Position numbers and translations under genes: made by a program. A DNA stretch of 64,000 nt. It comes from Ga0077555 sp964500805. Its GTDB lineage: Bacteria > Pseudomonadota > Alphaproteobacteria > Rhizobiales > Hyphomicrobiaceae. Below the pieces are notes generated by a model. It saw only the letters and a program-made list of their open reading frames with translations. It made no database searches and had not been told where the DNA came from. This document shows positions 40,033 through 48,933 of this stretch, piece after piece. How positions within the stretch are numbered: position 1 is the first letter of the stretch; the number at the start of each line of letters is the position of its first letter. The stretch lies in contig CAZCQH010000004.1 in NCBI GenBank assembly GCA_964500805.1, forward strand, positions 1-64,000. The letters run 5' to 3'.

Positions 40033-41634
40033 ATGGCCAAAGCGCCGAAGGATAACCGCCCGCAAGCCCGGCTCCCAAAGGGCTTCCAGGACCTCGCTGG
40101 CGAGGAGCTGCGCACCACGACGCGGATGCTCGGCGTCATCCGCGAGGTCTATGAGCGCTACGGTTATGAGCCGCTCGAGACGCCTGCGTTCGAGTATACA
40201 GACGCATTGGGAAAATTCCTGCCCGACCAGGATCGCCCCAACGCCGGCGTGTTCTCCCTCGTCGACGAGGATGAGCAGTGGATGAGCCTGCGCTACGACA
40301 TGACAGCGCCTCTTGCCCGCTACGTCGCCGAGAACAAGCTTTCGATCCCGACGCCCTACCGCCGCTACACGATGGGTCCCGTCTGGCGCAACGAGAAACC
40401 CGGACCAGGGCGATTCCGGCAGTTCATGCAGTGCGACGCCGATACGGTTGGCACCGAGAGCGTCGCGGCCGACGCCGAAGCCTGCATGCTGATGGCCGAC
40501 GTGATCGAGGCTCTCGGCATCCAGCGTGGCGATTGCGTCGTGAAGGTCAACAATCGAAAAATTCTTGACGGCTTGCGTCAAGCCGTCGGTCTAGCAGGAG
40601 AAGCAAATGCTGAGCGGTGGCTCAACGTCATGCGCTCGCTAGATAAGTTCGATCGGTTGGGAAAAGAAGGTGTTCGAGACTTGCTAGGCTCGAAAGGTCG
40701 AATTGATGCAAGCGGCGACAAAATGCCTGGCTTGGGCCTCAGCGAAGCGGTTTGCAATGTACTGGTGCAAGTCTTGGATTTGCGCGTTCACGCTGATGCA
40801 CTGCAAGAGTCCGGAAAGCGTTCTTTCAATCCCAATTTGAACACATCGTTCCGAGGCGGCGACATTGTGGTACGTGCTCTGACGCAGACCATCGCGAAGG
40901 CCGTATCGGAATACTGTGAGAAACACTCCAGCAAAGATGGGTCGGAGCTAAGTACTCTCGCGCAGGGGCTGAAGGAAATTGAAGAGATTGGAGACTTGAT
41001 AGCGAGCGCTGGTTATGGTGACGGTCGAGTGATTTTCGACCCCTCCGTCGTACGCGGGCTCGACTACTACACTGGGCCCGTGTTCGAGGCTGAGTTGACC
41101 TTCCAGGTGAAAAACGAGGACGGCGAGACCGTCCGCTTCGGCTCCGTCGGCGGCGGCGGCCGCTACGATGATCTCGTCGCCCGCTTCACCGGCCAGCGCG
41201 TGCCCGCCACGGGCTTCTCGCTCGGTCTCTCGCGGCTGCAGTCCGCGCTCGCCATCGTCAACAAGGGCCAGAGCGCGACGCTCGGGCCCGTCGTCGTCAT
41301 GGTCATGGATCGCGCGGAGCTGCCGCGCTACCAGAAGATGGCGCACCAGCTGCGCTCCGCCGGCATTCGCGCCGAGATGTACCTCGGCACCTCCGGCATG
41401 AAGGCGCAGATGAAGTACGCGGACAAGCGCGGCGCGCCATGCGTCATCATCCAAGGCTCCGACGAGCGTGCCAAAGGTGAGGTCCAGATCAAGGATCTGA
41501 TCGAAGGTGCTAAGGCTGCCGCCGCGATCAAGGACAACGCGGAGTGGAAGGCGACGCGACCGGCGCAGATCTCGGTCTCCGAGGACAAGCTCGTCGCCTC
41601 CGTGCGCGACATCCTCGCCCGGCACGGGGGGTGA
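40033..41634 (+). CDS. hisS: Histidyl-tRNA synthetase with an internal low-GC block
   Basis: The 533-residue class II synthetase attaches histidine to tRNA. Motif 2 (YTMGPVWRNEKPGPGRFRQFMQCDADTVG), the histidine-binding SVVRGLDYYTGPVFE segment and the C-terminal anticodon domain (MAHQLRSAGIRAEMYLG, CVIIQG) are present. Bases of about 40550-41040 (residues about 173-336) are clearly less GC-rich than the flanks: 60-base lines there have roughly 50-57% GC by hand count, against 63-70% outside. The product remains a normal HisRS, so this is a patch of different origin or codon use, not a disruption. Confidence 0.96.
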   Translation: MAKAPKDNRPQARLPKGFQDLAGEELRTTTRMLGVIREVYERYGYEPLETPAFEYTDALGKFLPDQDRPNAGVFSLVDEDEQWMSLRYDMTAPLARYVAENKLSIPTPYRRYTMGPVWRNEKPGPGRFRQFMQCDADTVGTESVAADAEACMLMADVIEALGIQRGDCVVKVNNRKILDGLRQAVGLAGEANAERWLNVMRSLDKFDRLGKEGVRDLLGSKGRIDASGDKMPGLGLSEAVCNVLVQVLDLRVHADALQESGKRSFNPNLNTSFRGGDIVVRALTQTIAKAVSEYCEKHSSKDGSELSTLAQGLKEIEEIGDLIASAGYGDGRVIFDPSVVRGLDYYTGPVFEAELTFQVKNEDGETVRFGSVGGGGRYDDLVARFTGQRVPATGFSLGLSRLQSALAIVNKGQSATLGPVVVMVMDRAELPRYQKMAHQLRSAGIRAEMYLGTSGMKAQMKYADKRGAPCVIIQGSDERAKGEVQIKDLIEGAKAAAAIKDNAEWKATRPAQISVSEDKLVASVRDILARHGG

Positions 41635-41642
41635 GAAATTTG

Positions 41643-41683
41643 TCATCTCGGACGAAGCGAGCGCAGCGAGCAAGGTCCGGGAC
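41643..41683. repeat. REP-like imperfect palindrome between hisS and hisZ
   Basis: The stretch holds CTCGGAC and GTCCGGG arms about 20 bases apart with a GCGAGCGCAGCGAG inner symmetry. This style of repeat is common between genes of Bradyrhizobium-like genomes. Only one copy is seen here. Confidence 0.45.
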
Positions 41684-41743
41684 TTAACGAAGAACTTGTC
41701 CGAAGGACGCATTGTCGATCGAAATCGAAACCGATCCCCGCCC

Positions 41744-42964
41744 ATGCTGACGCCAGCCGACATCGCTGACACACCGTCCGACCTTGCGGGCTCCGCGCGC
41801 TGGATCGAGGCGCTCGACCGCCAGGCGACCATCATCATGGCGATCTTCGCCCGCGCCGGCTTCGAGCCCATCGCGCCGCCGGTTATCCAGCCCGCCGATG
41901 TGTTCCTCGATGTCATCGGCGAGGGCCTTCGCGCGCGCACCTACGTCTTCACCGACCCGGACGGCGCCGAGCTTTGCCTCAGACCCGATCTCACGATTCC
42001 CGCCTGCCGGCTCTACCTTGCACGCCAGCAGGACAACGAAGCCCCGAGTCCGGCGCGGTTTGCATATAACGGCGTCGTCTTCCGCTATCAGCCGACCGGC
42101 GGTGGCGCTGGTACGCTCCTGCGCCCGCGCGAATTTCGCCAAGCGGGCATCGAGTCCTTCGCGGCCGAGAATCATGCCAAGGCCGAAGCGGAAGTTCTTG
42201 CGCTCTCGGCCGAGTCGGTGCGTGCGGCGGGCCTGCGGGCTTTCCGTTTGCATCTCGGCGATCTCGGTATCTTCAACGCGCTGATCGAAGCGATCGAGAT
42301 GCCGGAGCGCTGGCGCGCGCAGCTGCGCCATTACTTCTGGCAACCGGAGGCGTTCCGCCGGCTGCTCGCGCGCCTGGTCGATCCGAGTGTCACCATCCCG
42401 AACCGCTCCGGCTTCGTGTTGCCCGCGACGGGCAGCGAAGCTGACGCCGTGACTGCCCTCGAAAAGCACCTCGATGCGCAAGGTCTCACCGTCAGCGGCA
42501 CGCGGACGCTCGAGGAAATCGCCGAGCATCTGATGGGCCTCGAAGCGGACCGCCGGACCAAGCCGCTTTCTCGCGCTCACGCCGGACTCATCGACTCCTT
42601 CCTGCGCATCACCGCGCCGGTTACTGAAGCATCGGCGCGCGTTCGCGCACTGGCCGCCGGTGCCGGCATCGACATCTCGGCCGCGCTCCAGGTCTACGAG
42701 GCGCGCCTCGATCTCATTGCACAGGAGGGCATCGATCTCGCGCAGGCGCAGTTCTCCGCCGGGTTCGGCCGCCAGTTCGAGTACTATACAGGCTTCGTGT
42801 TCGAGATCCTGTCTCCCACTCTCGGCGACAACGCGCCCATCGGAGGTGGCGGCCGCTACGACACCATGATCCGGGTCATCAGCGGAACGCGGGATGTTCC
42901 AGCGGTCGGTGTTGCGCTCCATACCGAGCGCTTGCTGCTCGCGGTGCGCGGAGGCCGCCCATGA
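41744..42964 (+). CDS. hisZ: ATP phosphoribosyltransferase regulatory subunit
   Basis: The 406-residue HisRS-like protein lacks tRNA charging function but is needed for the activity of the short HisG. It keeps class II synthetase core features: LRPDLTIPACR, FAYNGVVFRYQ, a rewritten motif 2 and FGRQFEYYTGFVFE with IGGGGRYD. The start is at ATG 41744, downstream of the REP-like repeat; the frame is open from 41507. It overlaps hisG by 4 bases. Confidence 0.93.
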   Translation: MLTPADIADTPSDLAGSARWIEALDRQATIIMAIFARAGFEPIAPPVIQPADVFLDVIGEGLRARTYVFTDPDGAELCLRPDLTIPACRLYLARQQDNEAPSPARFAYNGVVFRYQPTGGGAGTLLRPREFRQAGIESFAAENHAKAEAEVLALSAESVRAAGLRAFRLHLGDLGIFNALIEAIEMPERWRAQLRHYFWQPEAFRRLLARLVDPSVTIPNRSGFVLPATGSEADAVTALEKHLDAQGLTVSGTRTLEEIAEHLMGLEADRRTKPLSRAHAGLIDSFLRITAPVTEASARVRALAAGAGIDISAALQVYEARLDLIAQEGIDLAQAQFSAGFGRQFEYYTGFVFEILSPTLGDNAPIGGGGRYDTMIRVISGTRDVPAVGVALHTERLLLAVRGGRP

Positions 42965-43743
42965 GCAACGCAGGCAACGGCGGCACCGGTTCCGGCAAGC
43001 TGATCCTCGCCATTCCCTCGAAGGGCCGGCTGATGGAGGCGACGGCAGAGCTCTTCGAGAGATCCGGCCTCAAGCTGGTCAAGAGCGGTCATGAGCGCGG
43101 CTATCGCGGCGAGGTCGCCGGCGAGCCCGGCATCGAGATCGCTTTCGTCTCCGCGGCCGAGATCGCGCAGCACCTGAAGGCTGGAAAGGCCCACCTCGGC
43201 GTCACGGGCGAGGACCTGATCCACGAGACGATGTCCGATGCGATGACGCGTGTCGAGATTGTCAGTCACCTCGGCTTCGGCTTCGCCGACGTCGTCGTCG
43301 CGGTACCCAACTACTGGATTGATGTCGCCACCATGGCCGACCTCGAGGAGGCCGCGGTGATTTTTCGCCGCCGTCACGGCGCGCGGCTGCGCGTCGCCAC
43401 CAAATATATGAGCCTGACGCGGCGCTTCTTTGCCGGGCACCGTATCGTGAAGCAAAGTGCGGCAATTGCGGCCGCCGGCGCTGCTGTCACGCAATACCGC
43501 ATCGTCGAGAGCCATGGCGCCACCGAGGGCGCGCCTGCCGCCGGCACCGCGGAGTTGATCGTCGACATCACCACCACCGGCTCGACGCTGAAGGCGAACG
43601 CACTCAAGGTTCTCGATGATGGGGTGATCCTCAAGTCGCAGGCGACCCTATTTGCCTCGCGTGCTGCGGAGTGGACGCCGGCTCTCACCGCGCTGCGTGA
43701 AACCATCGCCGCCGCCCTCGCGCGTCAGGGTGGTCCAGGGTGA
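42961..43743 (+). CDS. hisG: ATP phosphoribosyltransferase, short form
   Basis: This is the first enzyme of histidine synthesis, here the short HisG form that works with HisZ. The family start KLILAIPSKGRLMEAT and the ligand-binding segments AHLGVTGEDLI and ELIVDITTTGSTLKANALKVLDDG (phosphoribosyl-binding) are intact. The ATG overlaps the hisZ stop (ATGA). At 260 residues it lacks the regulatory ACT-like domain of the long form. Confidence 0.94.
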   Translation: MSNAGNGGTGSGKLILAIPSKGRLMEATAELFERSGLKLVKSGHERGYRGEVAGEPGIEIAFVSAAEIAQHLKAGKAHLGVTGEDLIHETMSDAMTRVEIVSHLGFGFADVVVAVPNYWIDVATMADLEEAAVIFRRRHGARLRVATKYMSLTRRFFAGHRIVKQSAAIAAAGAAVTQYRIVESHGATEGAPAAGTAELIVDITTTGSTLKANALKVLDDGVILKSQATLFASRAAEWTPALTALRETIAAALARQGGPG

Positions 43744-43747
43744 GCCA

Positions 43748-44974
43748 CTACTTCGCTTTGGCTCCATGGCGGATGCCTTCGCTCACTACGCCTGATTTGC
43801 GGAATGCAGCAATCTCGGCGGGCGAGTAGCCCGCCTCGCCGAGTACCGCCTCAGTGTCGGCTCCAGGCAGGCGTGGCGAGAACTCGATCGAGCCGCCGTC
43901 GTGCGCCATCGCGAAGCCAGAGCCGATCATGCGCAATCGGCCGTGCTCGGTTTCGACATCCTGCAGGACGTTCCGATGCTTCAAGTGCGGATGCTCGACG
44001 ATTTCCGGGATTGTCCAGACGCGCGCGCACGGCACGTCGTGCTTCGTCAGATGCGCATCCCAGTGCGCTGCGTCGTGTGCTGCGAACACATCCTCGATGA
44101 TCTGCCGAAGCGCCGCGTCGTTCTCGATCCGCGCCGGCCAATCGCTGAATCGCGGATCCTTGCCAAGCTCCGGATGTCCGATCGCGCGTGCCAAGGCTGC
44201 GAACTGCTTCTCGTTGTTGACGGCGAGCAGAATGTGCCCACCTTTCACCCTGAAGAGATCCGCCGTGGGCAGCCGGCTCTGCGCGCGATTGCCCGATGGT
44301 CCCTGCACATGCCCGCCGACGGTATAGTCGACGAAGAACGATGACATGAATGTCATCGCCGCATCGAGCATGGCGACATCCACCATCTGCCCCTTGCCGG
44401 TATGCGTGCGTTGGTAGAGTGCGCTTGAGACCGCGAACGCCAGCGTCATGCCACCGATCGCATCGCACACGGCAAAGCCTGCGCGCGTCGGCCCAGACTC
44501 CTTGCTACCGGTGATCGACATCAGCCCGCTCATCGCCTGGATCTTGCCGTCGTAGGCGGGGGACGTGCGCTCCGGGCCGACCTGACCGAAGCCTGAGACC
44601 GCGGCATAGATCAGGCGCGGGTTCACCTCGCTCAGCTGCGGCCAGCCGATGCCGAGCTTTTCCATCACGCCGGGGCGGAAGTTTTCCATCACCACGTCGG
44701 CGTCTTTCGCGAGCCGCTTCACGATGGCGATCGCCTCGGGCTTGGTGAGGTCGAGCGCGATATTGCGCTTGTTCGAGTTGATCGCCATCCAGCTGGTCGA
44801 AAGGCCCTTGTCGGACCAATTTTTGTTCGGTGGTCCGTAGCGCATGTCGTCGCCGCCCGGCCGTTCGATCTTGATCACGTCGGCGCCGAGTAGTGCCAGT
44901 TGATAGCTGCCGAACGGTCCCGCGAACACCTGTGTGAAATCGAGGATACGGACACCTTCGAAGGGTTTGGCCAT
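43748..44974 (-). CDS. CaiB/BaiF-type CoA-transferase (family III)
   Basis: The 408-residue enzyme has the family start FEGVRILDFTQVFAGPFGSYQLALLGADVIKIERPGGD and later EAIAIVKRLAKDADVVMENFRPGVMEKLG. These enzymes move CoA between acids; typical substrates include oxalate, carnitine, succinate and mesaconate. Which applies here cannot be told. The ATG at 44974 is chosen over a GTG at 45010. Confidence 0.9.
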   Translation of the reverse strand: MAKPFEGVRILDFTQVFAGPFGSYQLALLGADVIKIERPGGDDMRYGPPNKNWSDKGLSTSWMAINSNKRNIALDLTKPEAIAIVKRLAKDADVVMENFRPGVMEKLGIGWPQLSEVNPRLIYAAVSGFGQVGPERTSPAYDGKIQAMSGLMSITGSKESGPTRAGFAVCDAIGGMTLAFAVSSALYQRTHTGKGQMVDVAMLDAAMTFMSSFFVDYTVGGHVQGPSGNRAQSRLPTADLFRVKGGHILLAVNNEKQFAALARAIGHPELGKDPRFSDWPARIENDAALRQIIEDVFAAHDAAHWDAHLTKHDVPCARVWTIPEIVEHPHLKHRNVLQDVETEHGRLRMIGSGFAMAHDGGSIEFSPRLPGADTEAVLGEAGYSPAEIAAFRKSGVVSEGIRHGAKAK

Positions 44975-45223
44975 GGGCTCGAGGTCCAGTGCTGGTTTGA
45001 TCGTGTGCACAGTTTAGGCACAGATCGGAGGGTGCGAAAGCGCGAACCCCGCGTGCCTGCCTGTGCCAGGCTCCAACGCGCGCAACGCACAGGCCATAAC
45101 GCCTCCCCAAATGCCCCATTGCGGCCCGCACGATGCCTTGTTGCCGCCTTCGGCGGGTCAAGAATTTGGTGTGCCACTGAGAAACCAAGGGTTTTGGGGT
45201 AGTATTGCGTTGAGGAGAACCCG

Positions 45224-45700
45224 ATGATCGTGGAGTTATCGCCGCGCCGCGTGCTCGCGGCTGCCGCAGCTGTGTTCGCAATCACCGTCGCATTGGCTCC
45301 GCCTTCTGGCGCCCAAGAGCAGGTTCGCCGCAACACGGCAATCGACGAGTTCCTGGCGCGCGATGCGCAGACTCAAGCTGCGAAGCAAGCCGCCAAGGAG
45401 CGCATGCGCGGAGGTGCCTCGGGCCTCGGCATGCGCGCCAAGACGAAGGAGCCGGTGGCCAGTGAGCCCGCTGCAGCCCAGGCGGGCACCATGCAGCGTT
45501 TCCGCGGCAGCGTTTGGGTCGAAGGTCCAGGGTTCGATGTCAGCTACGGTCTGACGTATGAGCGCTGTGCCGAAAAGTGCCTCGCCAACGACAAGTGCGT
45601 GATGATCGAGTTTTACCGCCCCGAGAAGAAGTGCAATCTCTATTCGTCGAAACGGCCGACCAAGAAGGGCGGTTCGTCGGATGTGGCAGTGCGCGGTTGA
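45224..45700 (+). CDS. Secreted PAN/Apple-domain protein
   Basis: The 158-residue protein has a signal peptide (VLAAAAAVFAITVALAPPSGAQ), a charged Ala/Gln/Lys-rich middle, and a C-terminal PAN/Apple domain with four Cys (YERCAEKCLANDKC, KKCNLYSS). PAN domains bind proteins or sugars. It is divergent from the CoA-transferase and convergent with the GST. Confidence 0.78.
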   Translation: MIVELSPRRVLAAAAAVFAITVALAPPSGAQEQVRRNTAIDEFLARDAQTQAAKQAAKERMRGGASGLGMRAKTKEPVASEPAAAQAGTMQRFRGSVWVEGPGFDVSYGLTYERCAEKCLANDKCVMIEFYRPEKKCNLYSSKRPTKKGGSSDVAVRG

Positions 45701-45717
45701 AGTCGTCGTGTACACAA

Positions 45718-45743
45718 GGGGTCAGACCCATGGGTCTGACCCC
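45718..45743. repeat. 26-bp perfect palindrome, copy downstream of the GST gene
   Basis: The half-site is GGGGTCAGACCCA followed by its exact reverse complement. It is preceded by CAAA-like bases and followed by GACCAG, a tail shared with the copy at 58005. It lies 19 bp from the GST stop and could act as a structured 3' end, but no T-run follows on either strand. Confidence 0.8.
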
Positions 45744-45762
45744 GACCAGGTCCCGTCCAAGT

Positions 45763-46380
45763 TCAGAACTTCTCGCGGATGTCGCGCGCTTTCTTGGCGG
45801 CGGGACGATCCCAGCAGGCCTTGTACCAGCGCGCGACGTTCTTCTTCGCCCCGAAGTCCATGTTGATCAGGCGGTACATGGCCGAGGCGACATTCAGATC
45901 GGCAACCGTGAACTGATCGGGTGAGACGAGATACTGCTGCTTTGCCAGCACGCCATCGAGCACACCGAGCGGCACGTCGAGCACCTCGCGCGCGGCCTTG
46001 AGCTTGGCGGGATCGCGCTGCTCCTTCGGCAGCACGTGATCGTGCGCGGCCCAGTCGTTGACCTGCTTGTCGAGTTCGAACACGGTCCAAAGCGACCACT
46101 GCCAGGTCCGCGCCTCGTCCTCGAGCGACTTCGGGAAGAACTTGCCGTGCTTCTTGGCCAGATACATGTTGATCGCCAGCGACTCCGACAACTTGAAGTC
46201 GCCGTCCTCGATCGCCGGCAGTCGACCGTTGGGGTTCACCGAGAGATAGGCCGGTCCCTTGTGCGCCTTATCGGCCATGGTCACCAGCACGTTCTCGTAG
46301 GGAATACCGAGCTCCTCCGCCATCCAGATGACACGAACGGCGCGGCTCTTCGGAATGCCGTGGATCTTGAGGGTCGCCAT
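45763..46380 (-). CDS. Glutathione S-transferase family protein
   Basis: The 205-residue protein begins with a thioredoxin-like domain: LKIHGIPKSRAVRVIWMAEELGIPYEN, then SVNPNGRLPAIEDGDFKLSESLAINMYLA, with SES replacing the usual ES pair for glutathione binding. The C-terminal half is helical. The substrate is unknown. It starts at an ATG at 46380. Confidence 0.9.
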   Translation of the reverse strand: MATLKIHGIPKSRAVRVIWMAEELGIPYENVLVTMADKAHKGPAYLSVNPNGRLPAIEDGDFKLSESLAINMYLAKKHGKFFPKSLEDEARTWQWSLWTVFELDKQVNDWAAHDHVLPKEQRDPAKLKAAREVLDVPLGVLDGVLAKQQYLVSPDQFTVADLNVASAMYRLINMDFGAKKNVARWYKACWDRPAAKKARDIREKF

Positions 46381-46577
46381 GAAACTGCTCCTGCGCTGGG
46401 ATCGCTAGCACGGGTGGATGATCGGACGCGCAAGCATGCCTGACCCCGCTCCTGACGTCAGCTGCAAAGTGCCCAGCCCTCCCATGCGCGCTAGTCACAC
46501 AGAGTGTGCCGGTTATCGGGTTTCTTGCGCGGGTAGCACCGCGGGCCTACTGTTGGTCGCGGGCGCACGCTGTCACG

Positions 46578-47195
46578 ATGGAGAGACGAGTGACCAAAAA
46601 CCGTGATGCAACGCTGCAGAGCTTCCTGGACGCGACACAGGAGGCAATCTCCGCTCGGACCAGTGCCGCCAGCCCGGCAGGCACGGCCCTGCTCAGGGTC
46701 GCCGGCGCACTCGCCCGGACGGTTGCGCAGCGTACGAAAGCACCTCCGAAGGCGTTTCCGGTATGCGAGCAGCTGCCGCGAGCCATTCGCACTGCCCGCA
46801 ACGGCGCACCGGATCTCGCTCGTGTTGCCGACGCAATCGGGGAGCTGTCACCAGACATCGTGTGGCGAAGGCGCGAGAGCGAGGATCGCGCTTTCATGCT
46901 CGGCCACGCAAGCGCCGACATCGTCGGCCCGGCCGCCGAAGCACTTGAGCAGCGCCCGGATGTAAGAGTTGGAATCAGCCTAATGGCGCCCGGTGTGACC
47001 TATCCGGATCACCAGCATCCGCCGGAAGAGGTCTATCTCGTGTTGTCGGATGGCGAGTGGCGGCAGGGCGCCGAACCCTGGGTGAAGCCCGGGATGGGAG
47101 GCATCGTCTACAATCCGCCGGACATCATCCATGCTATGCGCTCTTCTCGTCGCGAGCCTCTGCTCGCGGTCTGGTGCTTGCCGATCACAGGGTGA
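46578..47195 (+). CDS. DddL/DddQ-like cupin (dimethylsulfoniopropionate lyase family)
   Basis: The product of about 205 residues ends with a cupin barrel: GVTYPDHQHPPEEVYLVLSDGEW, then GGIVYNPPDIIHAM and PLLAVWCLP. The HxH...E and later His are the metal ligands of the DddL/DddQ/DddW lyase group, which cleave DMSP to acrylate and dimethyl sulfide. The activity cannot be claimed from sequence alone because many relatives in terrestrial bacteria are uncharacterised. Both the ATG at 46578 and the GTG at 46590 (with GGAGAG about 8 bases upstream) are possible starts. Confidence 0.75.
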   Translation: MERRVTKNRDATLQSFLDATQEAISARTSAASPAGTALLRVAGALARTVAQRTKAPPKAFPVCEQLPRAIRTARNGAPDLARVADAIGELSPDIVWRRRESEDRAFMLGHASADIVGPAAEALEQRPDVRVGISLMAPGVTYPDHQHPPEEVYLVLSDGEWRQGAEPWVKPGMGGIVYNPPDIIHAMRSSRREPLLAVWCLPITG

Positions 47196-47469
47196 GGCAT
47201 CGCAACCACGCGTCTCAGGGATTTTGACCGTCGTTCATCGGGTTTGCACATCGCTGAAGGCGCAGGAATGCAAAACCGCTCCGTTTCCTGACCTGGCTCA
47301 AAGTTTGCACACACTTTCGCGGCAGACGACTTTCAGGTTTACCGTCTAAGAGTTAACGACTGGGGCTGCGGCGGATCATTCAATCGGATGAACCAGCGCC
47401 GTTACCGGCAATTGGAACGGCTTGGTCGGCCAACCAGGTCCGCAAGCCGTTACAGCACGAGGACAATCC

Positions 47470-48834
47470 ATGTCGCGCCGCTATTTCGGAACAGATGGCA
47501 TTCGGGGCACGGCCAATAAGCAACCGATAACTGCCGAGATCGCCCTGAAGGTCGGCATGGCGGCCGGGCACTTCTTTTCGAAGAATGGCAGCCACCGCCA
47601 CCGCGCCGTGATCGGCAAGGATACGCGCCTCTCCGGCTACATGATCGAAACGGCGTTGATGTCAGGCTTCACGTCGGTCGGCGTGGACGTGTTCCAGCTT
47701 GGCCCAATGCCGACGCCTGCTGTCGCCATGCTGACCCGATCACTGCGCGCCGACATCGGCGTCATGATCTCGGCCTCCCACAACCCCTATGAAGACAACG
47801 GCATCAAGTTCTTCGACCCGGACGGCTACAAGCTGTCTGACGAGGCCGAGAAGGAGATCGAGCGGCAGATCGACGTGCCCTCGGAGGCGCTGCTCGCCGC
47901 GCCGGACCGGATCGGCCGCGCGACACGAGTCGAGAGCGCCCAGGAGCGGTATATCGAGTTCGCCAAGCGGACCTTGCCGCGCAACTTGCGTCTTGATGGT
48001 CTGCGTATCGTCATCGATTGCGCCAATGGTGCCGCCTACAAGGTGGCGCCGGAAGCGCTCTGGGAGCTCGGCGCAGAGGTGATCAAGATCGGTGTTGAGC
48101 CGAACGGGCGCAACATCAACCTGAAGTGCGGCTCGACCGCACCGGAGGCTCTGGCTGAGAAGGTCCGCGAGGTGCGTGCCGATATCGGTATCGCGCTGGA
48201 CGGTGATGCCGATCGCGTCGTGATCGTCGACGAGAGGGCGCGCCTCGTCGATGGCGACCAGTTGATAGCGGTCATCGCGGAGAGCTGGCATCGTCGCGGC
48301 AAGCTTGCGGGCGGCGGAGTCGTTGCGACCGTGATGTCCAACCTCGGCCTCGAGCGGTACCTGCAAGGACAGGGGCTATCGCTTGCGCGTACGGCGGTAG
48401 GCGACCGCTATGTCGTCGAGCACATGCGCAAGCATGGGTATAACATCGGCGGCGAGCAGTCCGGTCACATGGTGCTCTCCGATTTCACGACCACGGGCGA
48501 CGGGCTTGTCACCGCGCTGCAGGTGCTTGCCACGGTTGTCTCGACGGGAAAGCCTGTGAGCGAGGTGTGCAACCGCTTCCAGCCACTCCCACAGGTGCTG
48601 AAGAACGTGCGCTACAGAGAGGGCCAACCGCTCGACGATCTGCGCGTTCGCCGCGCGATTGAAGGCGCAAAAGAACGCCTCGGCAAAACCGGGCGCGTCG
48701 TGATTCGCCCTTCAGGCACCGAGCCGGTGATCCGGGTCATGGCCGAAGGTGATGACGAGCAGCTGGTGCAGGCGGTCGTGGGCGAAATCGTCGAAGCCGT
48801 GAAGCGGGCCGCCAACGCCGCCGAAGCCGCATAG
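47470..48834 (+). CDS. glmM: Phosphoglucosamine mutase
   Basis: The 454-residue enzyme makes glucosamine-1-phosphate for cell-wall precursors. The active-site phosphoserine loop is SASHNPYEDN (Ser103), and DGDADR (metal) and the GEQSGHM sugar loop follow. RPSGTEPVIRVMAE ends the phosphate-binding domain. The ATG at 47470 is the usual start (SRRYFGTDGIRG); the frame opens earlier at 47422. Confidence 0.96.
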   Translation: MSRRYFGTDGIRGTANKQPITAEIALKVGMAAGHFFSKNGSHRHRAVIGKDTRLSGYMIETALMSGFTSVGVDVFQLGPMPTPAVAMLTRSLRADIGVMISASHNPYEDNGIKFFDPDGYKLSDEAEKEIERQIDVPSEALLAAPDRIGRATRVESAQERYIEFAKRTLPRNLRLDGLRIVIDCANGAAYKVAPEALWELGAEVIKIGVEPNGRNINLKCGSTAPEALAEKVREVRADIGIALDGDADRVVIVDERARLVDGDQLIAVIAESWHRRGKLAGGGVVATVMSNLGLERYLQGQGLSLARTAVGDRYVVEHMRKHGYNIGGEQSGHMVLSDFTTTGDGLVTALQVLATVVSTGKPVSEVCNRFQPLPQVLKNVRYREGQPLDDLRVRRAIEGAKERLGKTGRVVIRPSGTEPVIRVMAEGDDEQLVQAVVGEIVEAVKRAANAAEAA

Positions 48835-48933
48835 CAGATCCGGTCGGCGCCGGTCTCTGACCGGCGAGCGCCGCGTGCGCTTGCCGGTGCCCCTCAATAC
48901 TGACCGCAGCCAGTGACAGAGACCTGCAGGTGC

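Noticed and set aside
41684..42922. 412-residue minus-strand frame across hisZ
   Set aside because: Antisense shadow of a well-supported gene.
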